DNA from: Prevotella ihumii
GTDB lineage: Bacteria; Bacteroidota; Bacteroidia; Bacteroidales; Bacteroidaceae
DNA: 64,000 nt
Direction of reading: 5' to 3'
NCBI RefSeq assembly: GCF_900155655.1
Contig: NZ_LT706987.1
Coordinates: forward strand, 1,333,352 to 1,397,351
Position 1 is the first letter of the stretch, and the number at the start of each line of letters is the position of its first letter. A model generated the notes under the pieces. It had not been told where the DNA came from, made no database searches, and was given only the letters and a program-made list of their open reading frames with translations. The translations under genes and the position numbers were made by a program. Positions 15,856-25,650 of this stretch are shown here, one piece after another.

Positions 15856-18765
15856 ATGGGTATCAGATTAAATAAAGCAATTCGAGAACTTAACATCGGA
15901 CTCCAAACGGCAGTGGAGTTCTTAGAGAAACGACAAGAGTTAGGTGAAATCAAGAACGACCTTGGTTTCAAACTTAACGATGAACAATACAAAGCACTTG
16001 AAAAAGAATTCAAGGGCGACCAAGCAATCAAAAACGATGCAGCAAAAATCTTCACTAAGAAACAAAAGGAAAAGAAGCAAAAAGCTGCAGAACATAAGGC
16101 AGACGCTGTCTTGAAGAAAGAACAACCAAAGTTTAAACCAATTGGTAAGATTGATCTCGACCAGTTTAATAAACCTGCGGCTAAGACATCTGATGCCTCA
16201 AAAGTAAATGCCTCTAAACAGAAAGAAAAGGGTGCTGCCGAAACCCGACAAGAGGAAACAAAAGTAAAGATAACTACTGAAAAGGTTGAGGTGAAAGCCG
16301 AACAACCTAAGGAAGTGAAAGCTGAAAAGGCAGTTGAACCTGCAAAGGAAACACAACCTGCTAAGGAAGTAAAGTCTGAAAAACCATCTGCTGCACCAAA
16401 AGCAAAAGAAGAAAAAGCAGTAGAAAAAGAAACACCGAAGGTAGAGGCTCCTATCAAAGAAGCTTCAGAAGATAAAGAAAAGCAAAGCAATAAGGAAATG
16501 GAGTCTGAAAAGAATGGCATCTACCAAACTTCTAATGAGAAGAAGATGCTCAACCAACCAAAGGTGAATATCTTAGGAAAGATTGACCTAAGTACCATTA
16601 ACCAAAGTACTCGTCCAAAGAAGAAGACGAAGGAAGAACGTCGCAAAGAACGTGAAGACAAGTCGGCACAGGCTAATGGTGCAAAGAAAAAACGTGTTCG
16701 TATAGGAAAAGAACGTGTAGACATCAACGCTGCTGCTAACCAACAACAAGGTGGCGGAAAGAATGGCGGTGGTAAGAAAAATCATAACAACAACCAAAAC
16801 AATGGAAATAACGGTGGTAAGAACAACAAGAAGAACAACCGCAATCAGAAACCATTGGAGGTAGATGATGAAGCAGTAGCACGTCAGGTAAAAGAAACAC
16901 TTGCTCGTCTTACCAGCAAGAGCCAAAACAAGAAGGGTGCTAAGTATCGTAAAGAAAAGCGTGAAGCAGTTCAAGAACGATTGAGTGCTGAGGCTAAGGC
17001 AGAACGTAAGGAAAGCAAGGTGTTGAAATTGACAGAGTTTGTTACCGTATCCGAATTGGCTACGATGATGAATGTGCCTGTTACCAACGTTATTTCAACC
17101 TTGATGTCGGTAGGTATTATGGTGTCAATCAACCAACGCCTTGATGCTGAAACCATCAATATGGTGGTTGATGAGTTTGGCTATACCACTGAATATGTAA
17201 GTGCTGAAGTTCAAGAAGCTGTAAGCGAAGAAATAGACGATGAGAACGACCTCGTAAGTCGTGCGCCTATCGTTACCGTAATGGGACACGTTGATCACGG
17301 TAAGACTTCGTTGCTCGACCATATCCGCAACACCAATGTAATTGCTGGTGAGGCTGGTGGTATCACACAGCACATTGGTGCATACGGAGTAACCTTAAAG
17401 AGCGGTCGTAAGGTAACATTCCTCGATACCCCTGGTCACGAAGCGTTTACCGCTATGCGTGCTCGTGGTACACAGGTAACGGATATTGCGATTATCATTA
17501 TTGCAGCCGACGACTCTGTGATGCCTACAACTAAAGAAGCTATTGCGCACGCTCAGGCAGCAGGTGTTCCAATGGTATTTGCTATTAACAAAATAGATAA
17601 ACCAGGTGCAAATCCTGATAAGATACGTGAAGACTTGTCACAAATGAACTTGCTCGTAGAAGAGTGGGGTGGTAAGTATCAATGTCAAGAAATTAGTGCT
17701 AAGAAGGGTTTGGGCGTTGCCGACCTTTTGGATAAGGTATTGCTCGAAGCTGATATGCTTGACCTCAAGGCAAATCCTAATCGTAATGCAACGGGTACCG
17801 TTATCGAGTCGTCTTTGGACAAGGGACGTGGTTATGTAAGTACAGTCCTTGTATCGAATGGTACATTGAAGGTGGGCGATAATGTTATTGCTGGAACTTC
17901 TTGGGGACGTATCAAGGCTATGTTCAATGAGCGTAATCAGCGTATTGAGTCGGCAGGACCATCTGAATCAGCTATTATCCTTGGATTGAATGGTGCGCCA
18001 ACAGCGGGCGATACTTTCCACGTTATGGCTACCGAACAAGAAGCACGTGATATTGCAAACAAGCGTGAACAATTGCAGCGTGAACAAGGCTTGCGTACAC
18101 AAACTCGTTTGACCCTCTCTGATATTTCTCGTCGTATTGCTCGTGGTGAGTTCCACGAAATGAATATCATTGTGAAGGGTGATACCGATGGTTCTATCGA
18201 AGCATTGTCAGACTCATTCCTCAAGCTCTCTACCGAAAAGGTGAAGGTGAACGTAATCAATAAGGCAGTGGGACAGATTTCTGAAAATGATGTTATGCTT
18301 GCTGCTGCTTCTGATGCGGTAATCGTAGGTTTCCAGGTTCGTCCTTCAGCCGATGCTCGTAAGTTGGCAGACCGCGACGGTGTAGAAATCAATACTTACT
18401 CTGTAATTTACGATGCGATTGACGATGTAACCTCAACAATGGTCGGAATGCTTGATAAGGTGAAGAAAGAAATCATCACAGGTCAGGTGGAAGTACAGCA
18501 GGTATTCAAAATATCAAAGGTTGGAACGGTTGCAGGTTGTATCGTTACCGAAGGAAAGGTACACAGCAAAGACAAGGGACGTGTTATTCGCGATGGTATC
18601 GTAGTACATACGGCAGCCATCAGTGCTTTGAAGCGTTACAAAGACGACGTGAAAGAAGTTGTAACAGGTCTTGAATGTGGTATCTCACTTGTTAATTACA
18701 ACGATTTGCAGACAGGAGACTTGATAGAAACATTCACAGAAATAGAAGTAGAACAGAAATTATAA
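15856..18765 (+). CDS. infB: Translation initiation factor IF-2
   Basis: 969 aa. A long charged, low-complexity N-terminal region (about 80-340; Lys/Glu/Ala-rich, then Asn/Gly/Lys-rich) precedes an IF2_N motif near 395-445 and the GTPase domain. G1 is '[14 protein letters not shown]' (about 476-489), G3 'DTPGHEAF' (about 523), G4 'NKIDKPGA' (about 577). The C-terminal domains that bind fMet-tRNA follow. IF-2 places initiator tRNA on the 30S subunit and promotes 50S joining. It is the last gene of the rimP operon. Confidence 0.97.
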   Translation: MGIRLNKAIRELNIGLQTAVEFLEKRQELGEIKNDLGFKLNDEQYKALEKEFKGDQAIKNDAAKIFTKKQKEKKQKAAEHKADAVLKKEQPKFKPIGKIDLDQFNKPAAKTSDASKVNASKQKEKGAAETRQEETKVKITTEKVEVKAEQPKEVKAEKAVEPAKETQPAKEVKSEKPSAAPKAKEEKAVEKETPKVEAPIKEASEDKEKQSNKEMESEKNGIYQTSNEKKMLNQPKVNILGKIDLSTINQSTRPKKKTKEERRKEREDKSAQANGAKKKRVRIGKERVDINAAANQQQGGGKNGGGKKNHNNNQNNGNNGGKNNKKNNRNQKPLEVDDEAVARQVKETLARLTSKSQNKKGAKYRKEKREAVQERLSAEAKAERKESKVLKLTEFVTVSELATMMNVPVTNVISTLMSVGIMVSINQRLDAETINMVVDEFGYTTEYVSAEVQEAVSEEIDDENDLVSRAPIVTVMGHVDHGKTSLLDHIRNTNVIAGEAGGITQHIGAYGVTLKSGRKVTFLDTPGHEAFTAMRARGTQVTDIAIIIIAADDSVMPTTKEAIAHAQAAGVPMVFAINKIDKPGANPDKIREDLSQMNLLVEEWGGKYQCQEISAKKGLGVADLLDKVLLEADMLDLKANPNRNATGTVIESSLDKGRGYVSTVLVSNGTLKVGDNVIAGTSWGRIKAMFNERNQRIESAGPSESAIILGLNGAPTAGDTFHVMATEQEARDIANKREQLQREQGLRTQTRLTLSDISRRIARGEFHEMNIIVKGDTDGSIEALSDSFLKLSTEKVKVNVINKAVGQISENDVMLAAASDAVIVGFQVRPSADARKLADRDGVEINTYSVIYDAIDDVTSTMVGMLDKVKKEIITGQVEVQQVFKISKVGTVAGCIVTEGKVHSKDKGRVIRDGIVVHTAAISALKRYKDDVKEVVTGLECGISLVNYNDLQTGDLIETFTEIEVEQKL

Positions 18766-18775
18766 ATATGCTACG

Positions 18776-18816
18776 CCGCCTCGCTTTTCTACTGGAGAGT
18801 TGAGGCGGTTTGTAAT
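18776..18816 (+). terminator. Terminator-like hairpin after infB
   Basis: CCGCCTC pairs with GAGGCGG (loop of 19) and is followed by TTTGTAATTT. The T tract is interrupted, so this is a modest terminator. Confidence 0.6.
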
Positions 18817-18860
18817 TTATGGCAATAAATGTTACCGTTTTATGGCAACAAATGTTATCG
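18816..18860 (+). repeat. Two tandem copies of TTTATGGCAAyAAATGTTAyCG upstream of suf
   Basis: The 22-base copies at 18816 and 18839 differ at two positions. They lie about 170 bases before sufB, in a 264-base gap without a gene; they could be regulator sites, but nothing identifies one. Confidence 0.6.
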
Positions 18861-19029
18861 TTCAATTCGTGGCATAATAATTGTTTCAACTATTATATAT
18901 GTATTAAGCAGCGTTTGGTTTGGCAAAAGGGTTAGACGAATACAAGGCGATAAAGCATTTAGCGGCTCTATCGTTTCTTTACAATTTGGATAATTGCTTA
19001 CGACTAAACGCATAAAAGGTAAAAAGTAA

Positions 19030-20475
19030 ATGTCAGAAAATAATAACAATGAGTATGTAAGGAAGGTAGCCGAACAGAAATACGAGTTCGGTTTTACTAC
19101 CGATGTGCATACGGATATTATTCCGAAGGGCTTAAACGAAGATGTAGTTAGGCTCATTTCACAGAAGAAAGGGGAACCAGAGTGGCTCCTCGATTTTCGT
19201 TTAAAGGCGTTTCGTCATTGGCAAACAATGGAGATGCCAAAGTGGCCGCATCTGAATTTGCCTGAAATAGATTATCAGGCAATTTCTTATTATGCCGACC
19301 CATTGGCAAAGAAGCCTAAGAATAAGGAGATAGATCCCGAGCTTGAAAAGACTTTCGACAAGCTCGGCATTCCACTTGAGGAACGATTAGCATTGAGCGG
19401 AGTGGCAGTTGATGCGATTATGGACTCGGTTTCGGTAAAGACCACGTTCAAAAAACAGTTGGCAGAGAAGGGGATAATCTTTTGTTCGATAGGCGAAGCA
19501 GTGAAGGAACACCCCGAATTGGTGCGTCAATACTTAGGAACAGTTGTCCCTTACAAGGATAATTTTACGGCAGCTTTAAACTCGGCAGTCTTTAGCGACG
19601 GTTCGTTTGTTTATATTCCAAAGGGCGTTCGTTGCCCAATGGAGTTGAGTTCGTATTTCCGTATCAATGCGATAAACACGGGTCAGTTCGAGCGCACTTT
19701 GATTATTGCAGACGACGACTCGTATGTGAGCTATCTTGAAGGCTGTACTGCTCCGATGCGCGATGAGAACCAGCTTCACGCTGCCATTGTTGAAATTGTG
19801 GTATTAGCCAATGCGGAAGTGAAATATTCAACGGTGCAAAACTGGTATCCGGGCGATGAAAACGGAAAAGGCGGTGTATTGAACCTCGTTACAAAGCGTG
19901 GCGACCTCCGTGGCGTAAACTCAAAACTGTCGTGGACACAGGTTGAAACAGGTTCGGCTATCACTTGGAAATATCCGTCTTGTATTTTGCGAGGCGACAA
20001 TTCGCAGGCAGAGTTTTATTCTGTTGCCGTTACAAACAATTATCAAGAAGCCGACACGGGTACAAAGATGATACATTTGGGCAAGAACACGAAGAGTACG
20101 ATTATATCGAAAGGTATTTCGGCTGGCAAAAGTCAGAACTCTTACCGTGGTTTGGTGCGTGTTGCGCCCAATGCCGACAACGCTCGAAATTATAGTTCTT
20201 GCGACTCGTTGCTCTTGGGTTCAACTTGCGGAGCGCACACCTTTCCTTATATGGATGTGCATAACGACTCGGCTATCGTTGAACATGAAGCTACTACATC
20301 GAAAATCAGCGAAGACCAACTCTTCTATTGCAACCAACGAGGTATCCCTATGGAAGATGCGATTGGCTTGATTGTCAATGGATATGCAAAAGATGTACTG
20401 AACAAACTTCCTATGGAATTTGCTGTTGAGGCGCAAAAACTTCTTTCGGTCACGTTGGAAGGAACGGTAGGATAA
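19030..20475 (+). CDS. sufB: Fe-S cluster assembly protein SufB
   Basis: 481 aa, full length. SufB is the scaffold subunit of the SufBC2D complex that builds Fe-S clusters in the cytoplasm. '[26 protein letters not shown]', '[12 protein letters not shown]', '[21 protein letters not shown]' and '[15 protein letters not shown]' are standard SufB blocks; the conserved C-terminal '[17 protein letters not shown]' is present. It is the first gene of the suf cluster, which is interrupted by an unknown small secreted-protein gene before sufC. Confidence 0.97.
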   Translation: MSENNNNEYVRKVAEQKYEFGFTTDVHTDIIPKGLNEDVVRLISQKKGEPEWLLDFRLKAFRHWQTMEMPKWPHLNLPEIDYQAISYYADPLAKKPKNKEIDPELEKTFDKLGIPLEERLALSGVAVDAIMDSVSVKTTFKKQLAEKGIIFCSIGEAVKEHPELVRQYLGTVVPYKDNFTAALNSAVFSDGSFVYIPKGVRCPMELSSYFRINAINTGQFERTLIIADDDSYVSYLEGCTAPMRDENQLHAAIVEIVVLANAEVKYSTVQNWYPGDENGKGGVLNLVTKRGDLRGVNSKLSWTQVETGSAITWKYPSCILRGDNSQAEFYSVAVTNNYQEADTGTKMIHLGKNTKSTIISKGISAGKSQNSYRGLVRVAPNADNARNYSSCDSLLLGSTCGAHTFPYMDVHNDSAIVEHEATTSKISEDQLFYCNQRGIPMEDAIGLIVNGYAKDVLNKLPMEFAVEAQKLLSVTLEGTVG

Positions 20476-20504
20476 GGAAAACAATCGACTATTTTTTAGA
20501 GAAT

Positions 20505-20861
20505 ATGAAACAGGTGGTATCAATACTTGGATTCTTTGCGGCAATTTCTTGTGCAAATGCCCAAAGTTGGGAGCCAAAAGCATGGCAGAAATATCTCATA
20601 GAGCAACAAGTGAAAGCCGATACGCTCAATAAATGTTACTCCATAATGACAAAACACTCTATAAAGTCTAAGAAATTAGACCCTGCTGTTTTGAATTTTG
20701 GAACATTCTATGCACCCGAACCAAAAGGCATACTCCAAGAAATGGAAGAGGCAGAAGATTTGGAAAGAATACGAAGAGGCGAATATGAATCACGCAACAT
20801 CATTGCTGACTTCATTGGAAGCGCATTTGTAGAAATCCTCAATGGAATATTTTTTAGATAA
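20505..20861 (+). CDS. Unrecognised small exported protein inside the suf operon
   Basis: 118 aa. It has a clear signal peptide (MKQVVSILGFFAAISCANAQ), then a charged helical body with 'LIEQQVKADTLNKCYSIM' and 'EEAEDLERIRRGEYESRN', and a hydrophobic C-terminal stretch 'IIADFIGSAFVEILNGIFF'. I do not recognise a family. It starts 29 bases after sufB and ends 24 bases before sufC with no terminator between, so it is co-transcribed with the Fe-S assembly genes although it should leave the cytoplasm. It has one mature-part Cys after the signal region and no metal-binding motif. Confidence 0.65.
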   Translation: MKQVVSILGFFAAISCANAQSWEPKAWQKYLIEQQVKADTLNKCYSIMTKHSIKSKKLDPAVLNFGTFYAPEPKGILQEMEEAEDLERIRRGEYESRNIIADFIGSAFVEILNGIFFR

Positions 20862-20885
20862 AAACGATTATAATACAAAAACAAT

Positions 20886-21641
20886 ATGTTAGAAGTTAAA
20901 AATCTGCATGCTACTATTGCAGATAAAGAAATATTAAAAGGCATCGACCTTACAATTAAAGATGGCGAAATACACGCTATAATGGGACCAAATGGTTCTG
21001 GAAAATCTACTCTTAGTGCCGTTCTTACGGGCAATCCTTTGTACACCGTAACCGATGGCTCGGCTGTGTTCAATGGGAAAGACCTTTTGGAAATGGGAGC
21101 TGACGAACGTGCCAATGAAGGCATCTTCCTCTCGTTCCAATATCCTGTGGAAATCCCTGGGGTGAGTATGACCAACTTTATGAAAGCTGCCGTAAACGCA
21201 AAGCGCAAATATCAAGGCTTAGAACCTTTGAAAGCTGCCGACTTTATGAAGTTGATGCGTGAGAAACGCGACCTTGTAGGTTTAGATTCTAAGCTCTCAC
21301 ATCGCTCGGTAAACGAAGGATTTTCGGGCGGTGAAAAGAAGCGCAACGAAATCTTCCAAATGGCAATGCTACAACCTAAACTTAGCATTTTGGACGAAAC
21401 CGACTCAGGACTTGATGTTGATGCAATGCGTATCGTTGCCGATGGTGTGAACAAGATGCACACTTCCGAAACATCAACCATCGTTATCACCCACTACGAC
21501 CGACTTTTGGATATGATTAAGCCAGACGTTGTACACGTGCTTTACAAAGGACGCATCGTGAAAACTGGTACAGCCGAACTTGCACGCGAAATAGAAAAGC
21601 GAGGTTACGACTGGATTAAGGAAGAAGTAGACGGAAAGTAA
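20886..21641 (+). CDS. sufC: Fe-S cluster assembly ATPase SufC
   Basis: 251 aa. ABC-type ATPase subunit of the SufBCD scaffold; it is soluble, not a transporter. Walker A 'GPNGSGKST' at 34-42, signature region 'NEGFSGGEKKRNEI', Walker B with the SufC-typical 'LDETDSGLDVDA', and a switch His in 'VITHYDRLLD'. ATP hydrolysis drives conformational change in SufB-SufD. sufD begins 20 bases downstream. Confidence 0.97.
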   Translation: MLEVKNLHATIADKEILKGIDLTIKDGEIHAIMGPNGSGKSTLSAVLTGNPLYTVTDGSAVFNGKDLLEMGADERANEGIFLSFQYPVEIPGVSMTNFMKAAVNAKRKYQGLEPLKAADFMKLMREKRDLVGLDSKLSHRSVNEGFSGGEKKRNEIFQMAMLQPKLSILDETDSGLDVDAMRIVADGVNKMHTSETSTIVITHYDRLLDMIKPDVVHVLYKGRIVKTGTAELAREIEKRGYDWIKEEVDGK

Positions 21642-21661
21642 TCAACTGAGAAATTAAAGTA

Positions 21662-23005
21662 ATGCAAAGCGAACAACAATATATCGACCTGTACAACGAG
21701 GCACAAGGAATGATAAAACAACATTCTTACGATGTCTTGAACAAGGTGCGCGATAAGGCCTTCGAGGATTTCAAGGCGCAAGGCTTCCCCACAAAGAAGA
21801 CGGAACGCTATAAGTATACGGATATTCCAAAGCTATTTGCACCTGATTACGGTCTTAACTTGCAGCGATTAGAAATACCTGTAAGTCCATATCAATCATT
21901 CAAGTGTGATGTTCCTAATCTTAGCACATCGCTCTATTTTGTGGTCAACGACCAATTCTATACAAAACAACTCCCAAAGGCACAACTTCCTGAGGGGGTA
22001 GTGGTGGATAGCCTTTCAAATGCTATTCAAACCCACTCTGAAGTTATAGCCAACCACTATGCTAAACTTGCCGACACAAGCAAGGACGGACTTACCGCAT
22101 TCAATACAATGCTCGCACAAGACGGAGTGTTTATTTATGTTCCAAAGGGTGTGAAGATTGACCGCACCATTCAGATTGTGAACATTCTCCGTTCTGATGT
22201 CGATTTGATGGTCAACCGCCGTGTGCTGATAGTAGTAGAAGAAGGAGCTGAGGTTTCAATGCTTTTCTGTGATGACTCGGCAGACGACCGTAACTTCCTT
22301 GCCACGCAAGTAATAGAAGCCTACGTTGCCGACAATGCAAAGTTGGAATTGAACTGTTTGGAAGAAACCCATCTTAAGAATGTTCGTATCTCCAACGTCT
22401 ATATAGAGCAGCAACGCAATAGTCGTGTGTCGCATAATGTAATCACCCTTCATAATGGCACTACTCGCAACACGCTCGACCTCGTGTTCCGTGGCGAAGG
22501 TAGCGAGTGTTTCTGCAATGGTTGTGTGATAGCCGACCGCCATCAGCACATTGACAACAACACCATTATCAATCACGCCGTAGGCAATTGTGTGAGCAAT
22601 CAACTCTACAAATACGTCTTAGACGACCACGCTGTGGGGGCTTTTGCTGGACTTATCTATGTGGCAAAAGATGCACAAAAGACCCTCTCTCACGAGGTGA
22701 ACCAAAATCTTTGCGCTGCTTCTACTGCACACATGTACACCCAACCGATGCTCGAAATCTATGCGGACGATGTGCAGTGTGATCACGGTTCAACGGTAGG
22801 ACAGCTCAACGATGCCGCTCTCTTCTATATGCAGCAGCGAGGTATCGACAAACGTGAGGCACAACTCCTCCTCGAGTTTGCTTTCGTAAACGAAGTAATC
22901 GACAAGATGGAGCTTGTCCCACTCCGTGACCGCCTACACCATTTGGTAGAAAAGCGTTTCCGTGGCGAATTAGACAAGTGTAGTTGTTGTAAATTGTGCC
23001 ATTAA
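21662..23005 (+). CDS. sufD: Fe-S cluster assembly protein SufD
   Basis: 447 aa. SufB paralogue that forms the scaffold with SufB and SufC. N-terminal helical domain with 'FPTKKTERYKYTDIPKLF', then the beta-helix core with 'DGVFIYVPKGVKIDRTIQI' and the C-terminal 'DDVQCDHGSTVGQLNDAALFYMQQRGI'. It ends with a Cys-rich tail 'KCSCCKLCH' that is longer in cysteines than usual. Its TAA stop overlaps the first bases of a family A element, which separates it from sufS. Confidence 0.96.
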   Translation: MQSEQQYIDLYNEAQGMIKQHSYDVLNKVRDKAFEDFKAQGFPTKKTERYKYTDIPKLFAPDYGLNLQRLEIPVSPYQSFKCDVPNLSTSLYFVVNDQFYTKQLPKAQLPEGVVVDSLSNAIQTHSEVIANHYAKLADTSKDGLTAFNTMLAQDGVFIYVPKGVKIDRTIQIVNILRSDVDLMVNRRVLIVVEEGAEVSMLFCDDSADDRNFLATQVIEAYVADNAKLELNCLEETHLKNVRISNVYIEQQRNSRVSHNVITLHNGTTRNTLDLVFRGEGSECFCNGCVIADRHQHIDNNTIINHAVGNCVSNQLYKYVLDDHAVGAFAGLIYVAKDAQKTLSHEVNQNLCAASTAHMYTQPMLEIYADDVQCDHGSTVGQLNDAALFYMQQRGIDKREAQLLLEFAFVNEVIDKMELVPLRDRLHHLVEKRFRGELDKCSCCKLCH

Positions 23006-23203
23006 ACCCAAATAGGTCGTTAGACTTCTTTGAGATTTGCGAGCTTATTTTGAGCTATTTTTGGTTGTTTTTGAAGGCGTTTAGCGGGCTAAACAACTGA
23101 AAAAACAAACGAAAAGAGCCAAAATAAGGTGCAAAGACGCAGAAAGGCATAACACTTAAACGCTTTAAAAAGTCTTTGTGGGCTAATGACTGATTTGGGT
23201 TAA
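23004..23203. repeat. Complete family A fold-back element (copy A4) between sufD and sufS
   Basis: 200 bp from AAACCCAAATAGGTCGTTAG to ACTGATTTGGGTTA. The two halves are imperfectly complementary through the centre (GTTTAGCGGGCTAAAC), so the whole element folds into one long hairpin. The sufD stop lies in its first bases. Confidence 0.85.
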
Positions 23204-23260
23204 ACTGCACTTTTTACAGTTCTTTCTACATTTCTGTCGAATTTTAAATAGCAATAGATT

Positions 23261-24502
23261 ATGTACGATATATCAAAAGTGCGTGAGGATTTCCCAATCC
23301 TTTCACGCACAGTTTACGGAAAACCATTGGTCTATCTCGACAATGCAGCTACCACGCAGAAACCACTCTGCGTGTTGGATGCTATGCGTGACGAGTATCT
23401 CAACGTAAATGCTAATGTGCATCGTGGTATTCATTGGCTTTCCCAACAGGCTACCGACTTGCACGAGGCAGCACGTGAAACGGTTCGCAAGTTTATCAAT
23501 GCACGTTCCACAGCTGAGATAGTCTTTACCCGTGGTACAACCGAAAGCCTTAATCTTGTGGCATCTTCGTTTTGTGAAGGTTTTATGGACGAGGGCGACG
23601 AGGTGATAGTTTCTAATGTAGAACACCATTCTAACATTGTACCTTGGCAAATCCTTGCCCAACGCAAAGGCATCGTGCTGAAGGTTATTCCTATCAATGA
23701 GGACGGTGTGTTCGATATGGAGGCTTTCCAACAGCTTATCACTGAGCGCACCAAACTCGTTAGTGTTGCCCACGTCAGCAACGTAATGGGGACGATAAAT
23801 CCCGTTCGGGAAATCATTCGTATAGCCCACACCTACGATATTCCTGTAATGCTCGATGGTGCGCAGAGCGTTCCCCATTTTGCAGTAGATGTGCAAGAAT
23901 TGGATTGCGAATTTTTAGCTTTCAGCGGACACAAAGTGTACGGTCCTACGGGCATAGGTGTGCTTTATGGAAAAGAAGAATGGTTGGACAAACTTCCACC
24001 TTATCAAGGCGGAGGCGAAATGATAGAAACCGTCAGCTTTAACGGCACAACCTTCGAGCGACCACCTTTGAAGTTTGAAGCAGGTACGCCCGACTATGTA
24101 GCTACCCACGGACTTGCTACGGCTCTCCGATATGTTACCGCCCTTGGTATGGACAATATCCATCAACACGAGCAAATGCTCACCGATTATGCCATTGATC
24201 AGTTGCGCAATATCCCCAATATCCGTTTCTTCGGAGTGCCTAACAACACCGATAATGCGCAAACCACGCACCAGCACGATGCAGCTATCAGTTTCCTCAT
24301 TGGCGATATTCACCCAATGGACTTAGGAACACTCTTAGACCAACTCGGTATTGCTGTTCGCACGGGTCACCATTGCGCCCAACCTTTGATGGAACGCTTT
24401 GGCATCAATGGCACAGTGCGTGTATCGTTCGCCCTTTATAATACTAAAGAAGAGGTAGACACTTTAGTGGCAGGAATAGAACGTGTCGTAAAAATGTTTT
24501 AG
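23261..24502 (+). CDS. sufS: SufS-type cysteine desulfurase
   Basis: 413 aa, group II NifS-like PLP enzyme that takes sulfur from cysteine and hands it to the Suf scaffold. The PLP lysine is K225 in 'FSGHKVYGPTGIG'; the active-site Cys372 is in 'RTGHHCAQPLMERF', the short-loop SufS type. 'LDNAATTQKP' near the N-terminus is also diagnostic. No sufE is present in the window. Its TAG stop overlaps the left end of a family B element and a good terminator follows 95 bases on. Confidence 0.97.
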   Translation: MYDISKVREDFPILSRTVYGKPLVYLDNAATTQKPLCVLDAMRDEYLNVNANVHRGIHWLSQQATDLHEAARETVRKFINARSTAEIVFTRGTTESLNLVASSFCEGFMDEGDEVIVSNVEHHSNIVPWQILAQRKGIVLKVIPINEDGVFDMEAFQQLITERTKLVSVAHVSNVMGTINPVREIIRIAHTYDIPVMLDGAQSVPHFAVDVQELDCEFLAFSGHKVYGPTGIGVLYGKEEWLDKLPPYQGGGEMIETVSFNGTTFERPPLKFEAGTPDYVATHGLATALRYVTALGMDNIHQHEQMLTDYAIDQLRNIPNIRFFGVPNNTDNAQTTHQHDAAISFLIGDIHPMDLGTLLDQLGIAVRTGHHCAQPLMERFGINGTVRVSFALYNTKEEVDTLVAGIERVVKMF

Positions 24503-24588
24503 GCAGGTTCTATAAATTAGCTTTGTTAGATTTTGAGCTTATTTTTGAGGTCAAAACTAATGCCCGATTTGGGTTTATAGAACCAGCC
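24502..24588. repeat. Short family B element (copy B2) at the sufS stop
   Basis: GGCAGGTTCTATAAATTAGC at the left and GGGTTTATAGAACCAGCC at the right form the B terminal inverted repeats. The inside is shortened and contains ATGCCCGATTTGGGTTT, a family A end, suggesting that an A element inserted in it and was then mostly deleted. Confidence 0.75.
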
Positions 24589-24596
24589 TTTACCCA

Positions 24597-24636
24597 ATAG
24601 TCCCACTCAACTCCAATGTTGAGTGGGGCTATTTTT
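24597..24636 (+). terminator. Terminator after sufS
   Basis: ATAGTCCCACTCAAC pairs with GTTGAGTGGGGCTAT and is followed by TTTTT. It also abuts the 3' end of the convergent small membrane-protein gene. Confidence 0.85.
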
Positions 24637-24922
24637 ATTCCTTACATCTCCACACGCTCCACCCAAACCACAATGCAAACCCTATCTTTGCTACGAACGA
24701 TTCGTTCAGTACAAATAAGGTAGCAAAAAGTGCCAATTGTGCTTGAATGATTAACCACATCTTACCATTGCTCACTTCCTTGCCCATTACACCACTATAA
24801 TAGCGACGCAACCATTCTAAAGGCATCAAAGCCCAATCCTTTACTTCCTTCAGAACATCTTTGCCATTTGCAAAGTCGTTCACTTCTTTGTCTATCGCTG
24901 TAAATGTAATTTGCTTTTCCAT
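24635..24922 (-). CDS. Small two-helix membrane protein, unknown function
   Basis: 95 aa. A charged N-terminal half ('AIDKEVNDFANGKDVLKEVKDWALMPLEWLRRYYSG') precedes two hydrophobic segments ('MWLIIQAQLALFATLFVL' and 'IGFALWFGWSVW'). I do not recognise a named family. A TAATTTTG -7 box 39 bases before the ATG and the convergent terminator make it a plausible real gene. It is divergent from rnhB. Confidence 0.6.
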   Translation of the reverse strand: MEKQITFTAIDKEVNDFANGKDVLKEVKDWALMPLEWLRRYYSGVMGKEVSNGKMWLIIQAQLALFATLFVLNESFVAKIGFALWFGWSVWRCKE

Positions 24923-24960
24923 ATTCTTTCTTTTTTTTATTGTTTTCTGCTTTATGTCTG

Positions 24961-24968
24961 CAAAATTA
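24961..24968 (-). promoter_or_regulatory. -7 box TAATTTTG for the small membrane protein
   Basis: CAAAATTA on plus, matching TAnnTTTG on minus, 39 bases from the ATG at 24922. Confidence 0.5.
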
Positions 24969-24971
24969 TTG

Positions 24972-24979
24972 TACCTTTG
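24972..24979 (+). promoter_or_regulatory. -7 box TACCTTTG for rnhB
   Basis: TACCTTTG, 69 bases before the rnhB ATG and only 3 bases from the opposing box, so the two promoters overlap. Confidence 0.55.
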
Positions 24980-25047
24980 TGCAATATATGTTCATTCTAA
25001 AAATTATTTTGTTATCTAAAGTTAATTAATTGATAAATTTTACCCTT

Positions 25048-25650
25048 ATGTTACAAAACGCATATAATATAGATAAGGTGGAAGCAGGGTGCGACGAGGC
25101 TGGGCGTGGCTGTTTGGCAGGCAGCGTCTATGCCGCAGCTGTAATCCTTCCTCCCGATTACGAAAACCCTTTGCTCAACGATTCCAAACAACTTACTGAG
25201 AAAAAACGCTACCTTCTCCGTGACATTATTCAGCGTGAAGCCCTTGCATGGGCAATAGGCATTGTTACGGCAGAAGAGATAGACAAGATAAACATTCTCA
25301 ATGCCAGTATTCTTGCTATGCATCGTGCTTTAGACGGATTAAGTCTTCGCCCCGAAGCCATCATTGTAGACGGCAACCGTTTTAAGCCTTACAACGATAT
25401 ACCCTCAACCACTATTGTTAAAGGCGATGGCAAATACCTATCCATTGCTGCAGCTTCCATTCTCGCCAAAACTTACCGCGACGATTATATGAAAACCCTT
25501 GCAGCAGAATACCCCCAATACGACTGGGCATCAAACAAGGGCTATCCCACAAAGAAGCACCGTGAAGCCATTCGCCAACACGGCATTACACCTTATCATC
25601 GCAAATCGTTCACCCTTCTTCCACCCGAAGAACTATCGCTCAACTTCTAA
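25048..25650 (+). CDS. rnhB: Ribonuclease HII
   Basis: 200 aa from the ATG at 25048; a TTG at 25030 could extend it by six residues but is less likely. RNase HII cuts RNA in RNA/DNA hybrids and removes single ribonucleotides from DNA. Active-site acids lie in '[12 protein letters not shown]' (Asp-Glu), '[12 protein letters not shown]' region, 'IIVDGNRF' and 'AKTYRDDYM'. The stop TAA overlaps the ATG of the WYL regulator by one base, so the two genes are translationally coupled. Confidence 0.95.
   Translation: MLQNAYNIDKVEAGCDEAGRGCLAGSVYAAAVILPPDYENPLLNDSKQLTEKKRYLLRDIIQREALAWAIGIVTAEEIDKINILNASILAMHRALDGLSLRPEAIIVDGNRFKPYNDIPSTTIVKGDGKYLSIAAASILAKTYRDDYMKTLAAEYPQYDWASNKGYPTKKHREAIRQHGITPYHRKSFTLLPPEELSLNF

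Noticed and set aside
25030..25047. TTG start for rnhB
   Set aside because: ATG 25048 gives the usual RNase HII N-terminus; a TTG start is rare in this phylum.
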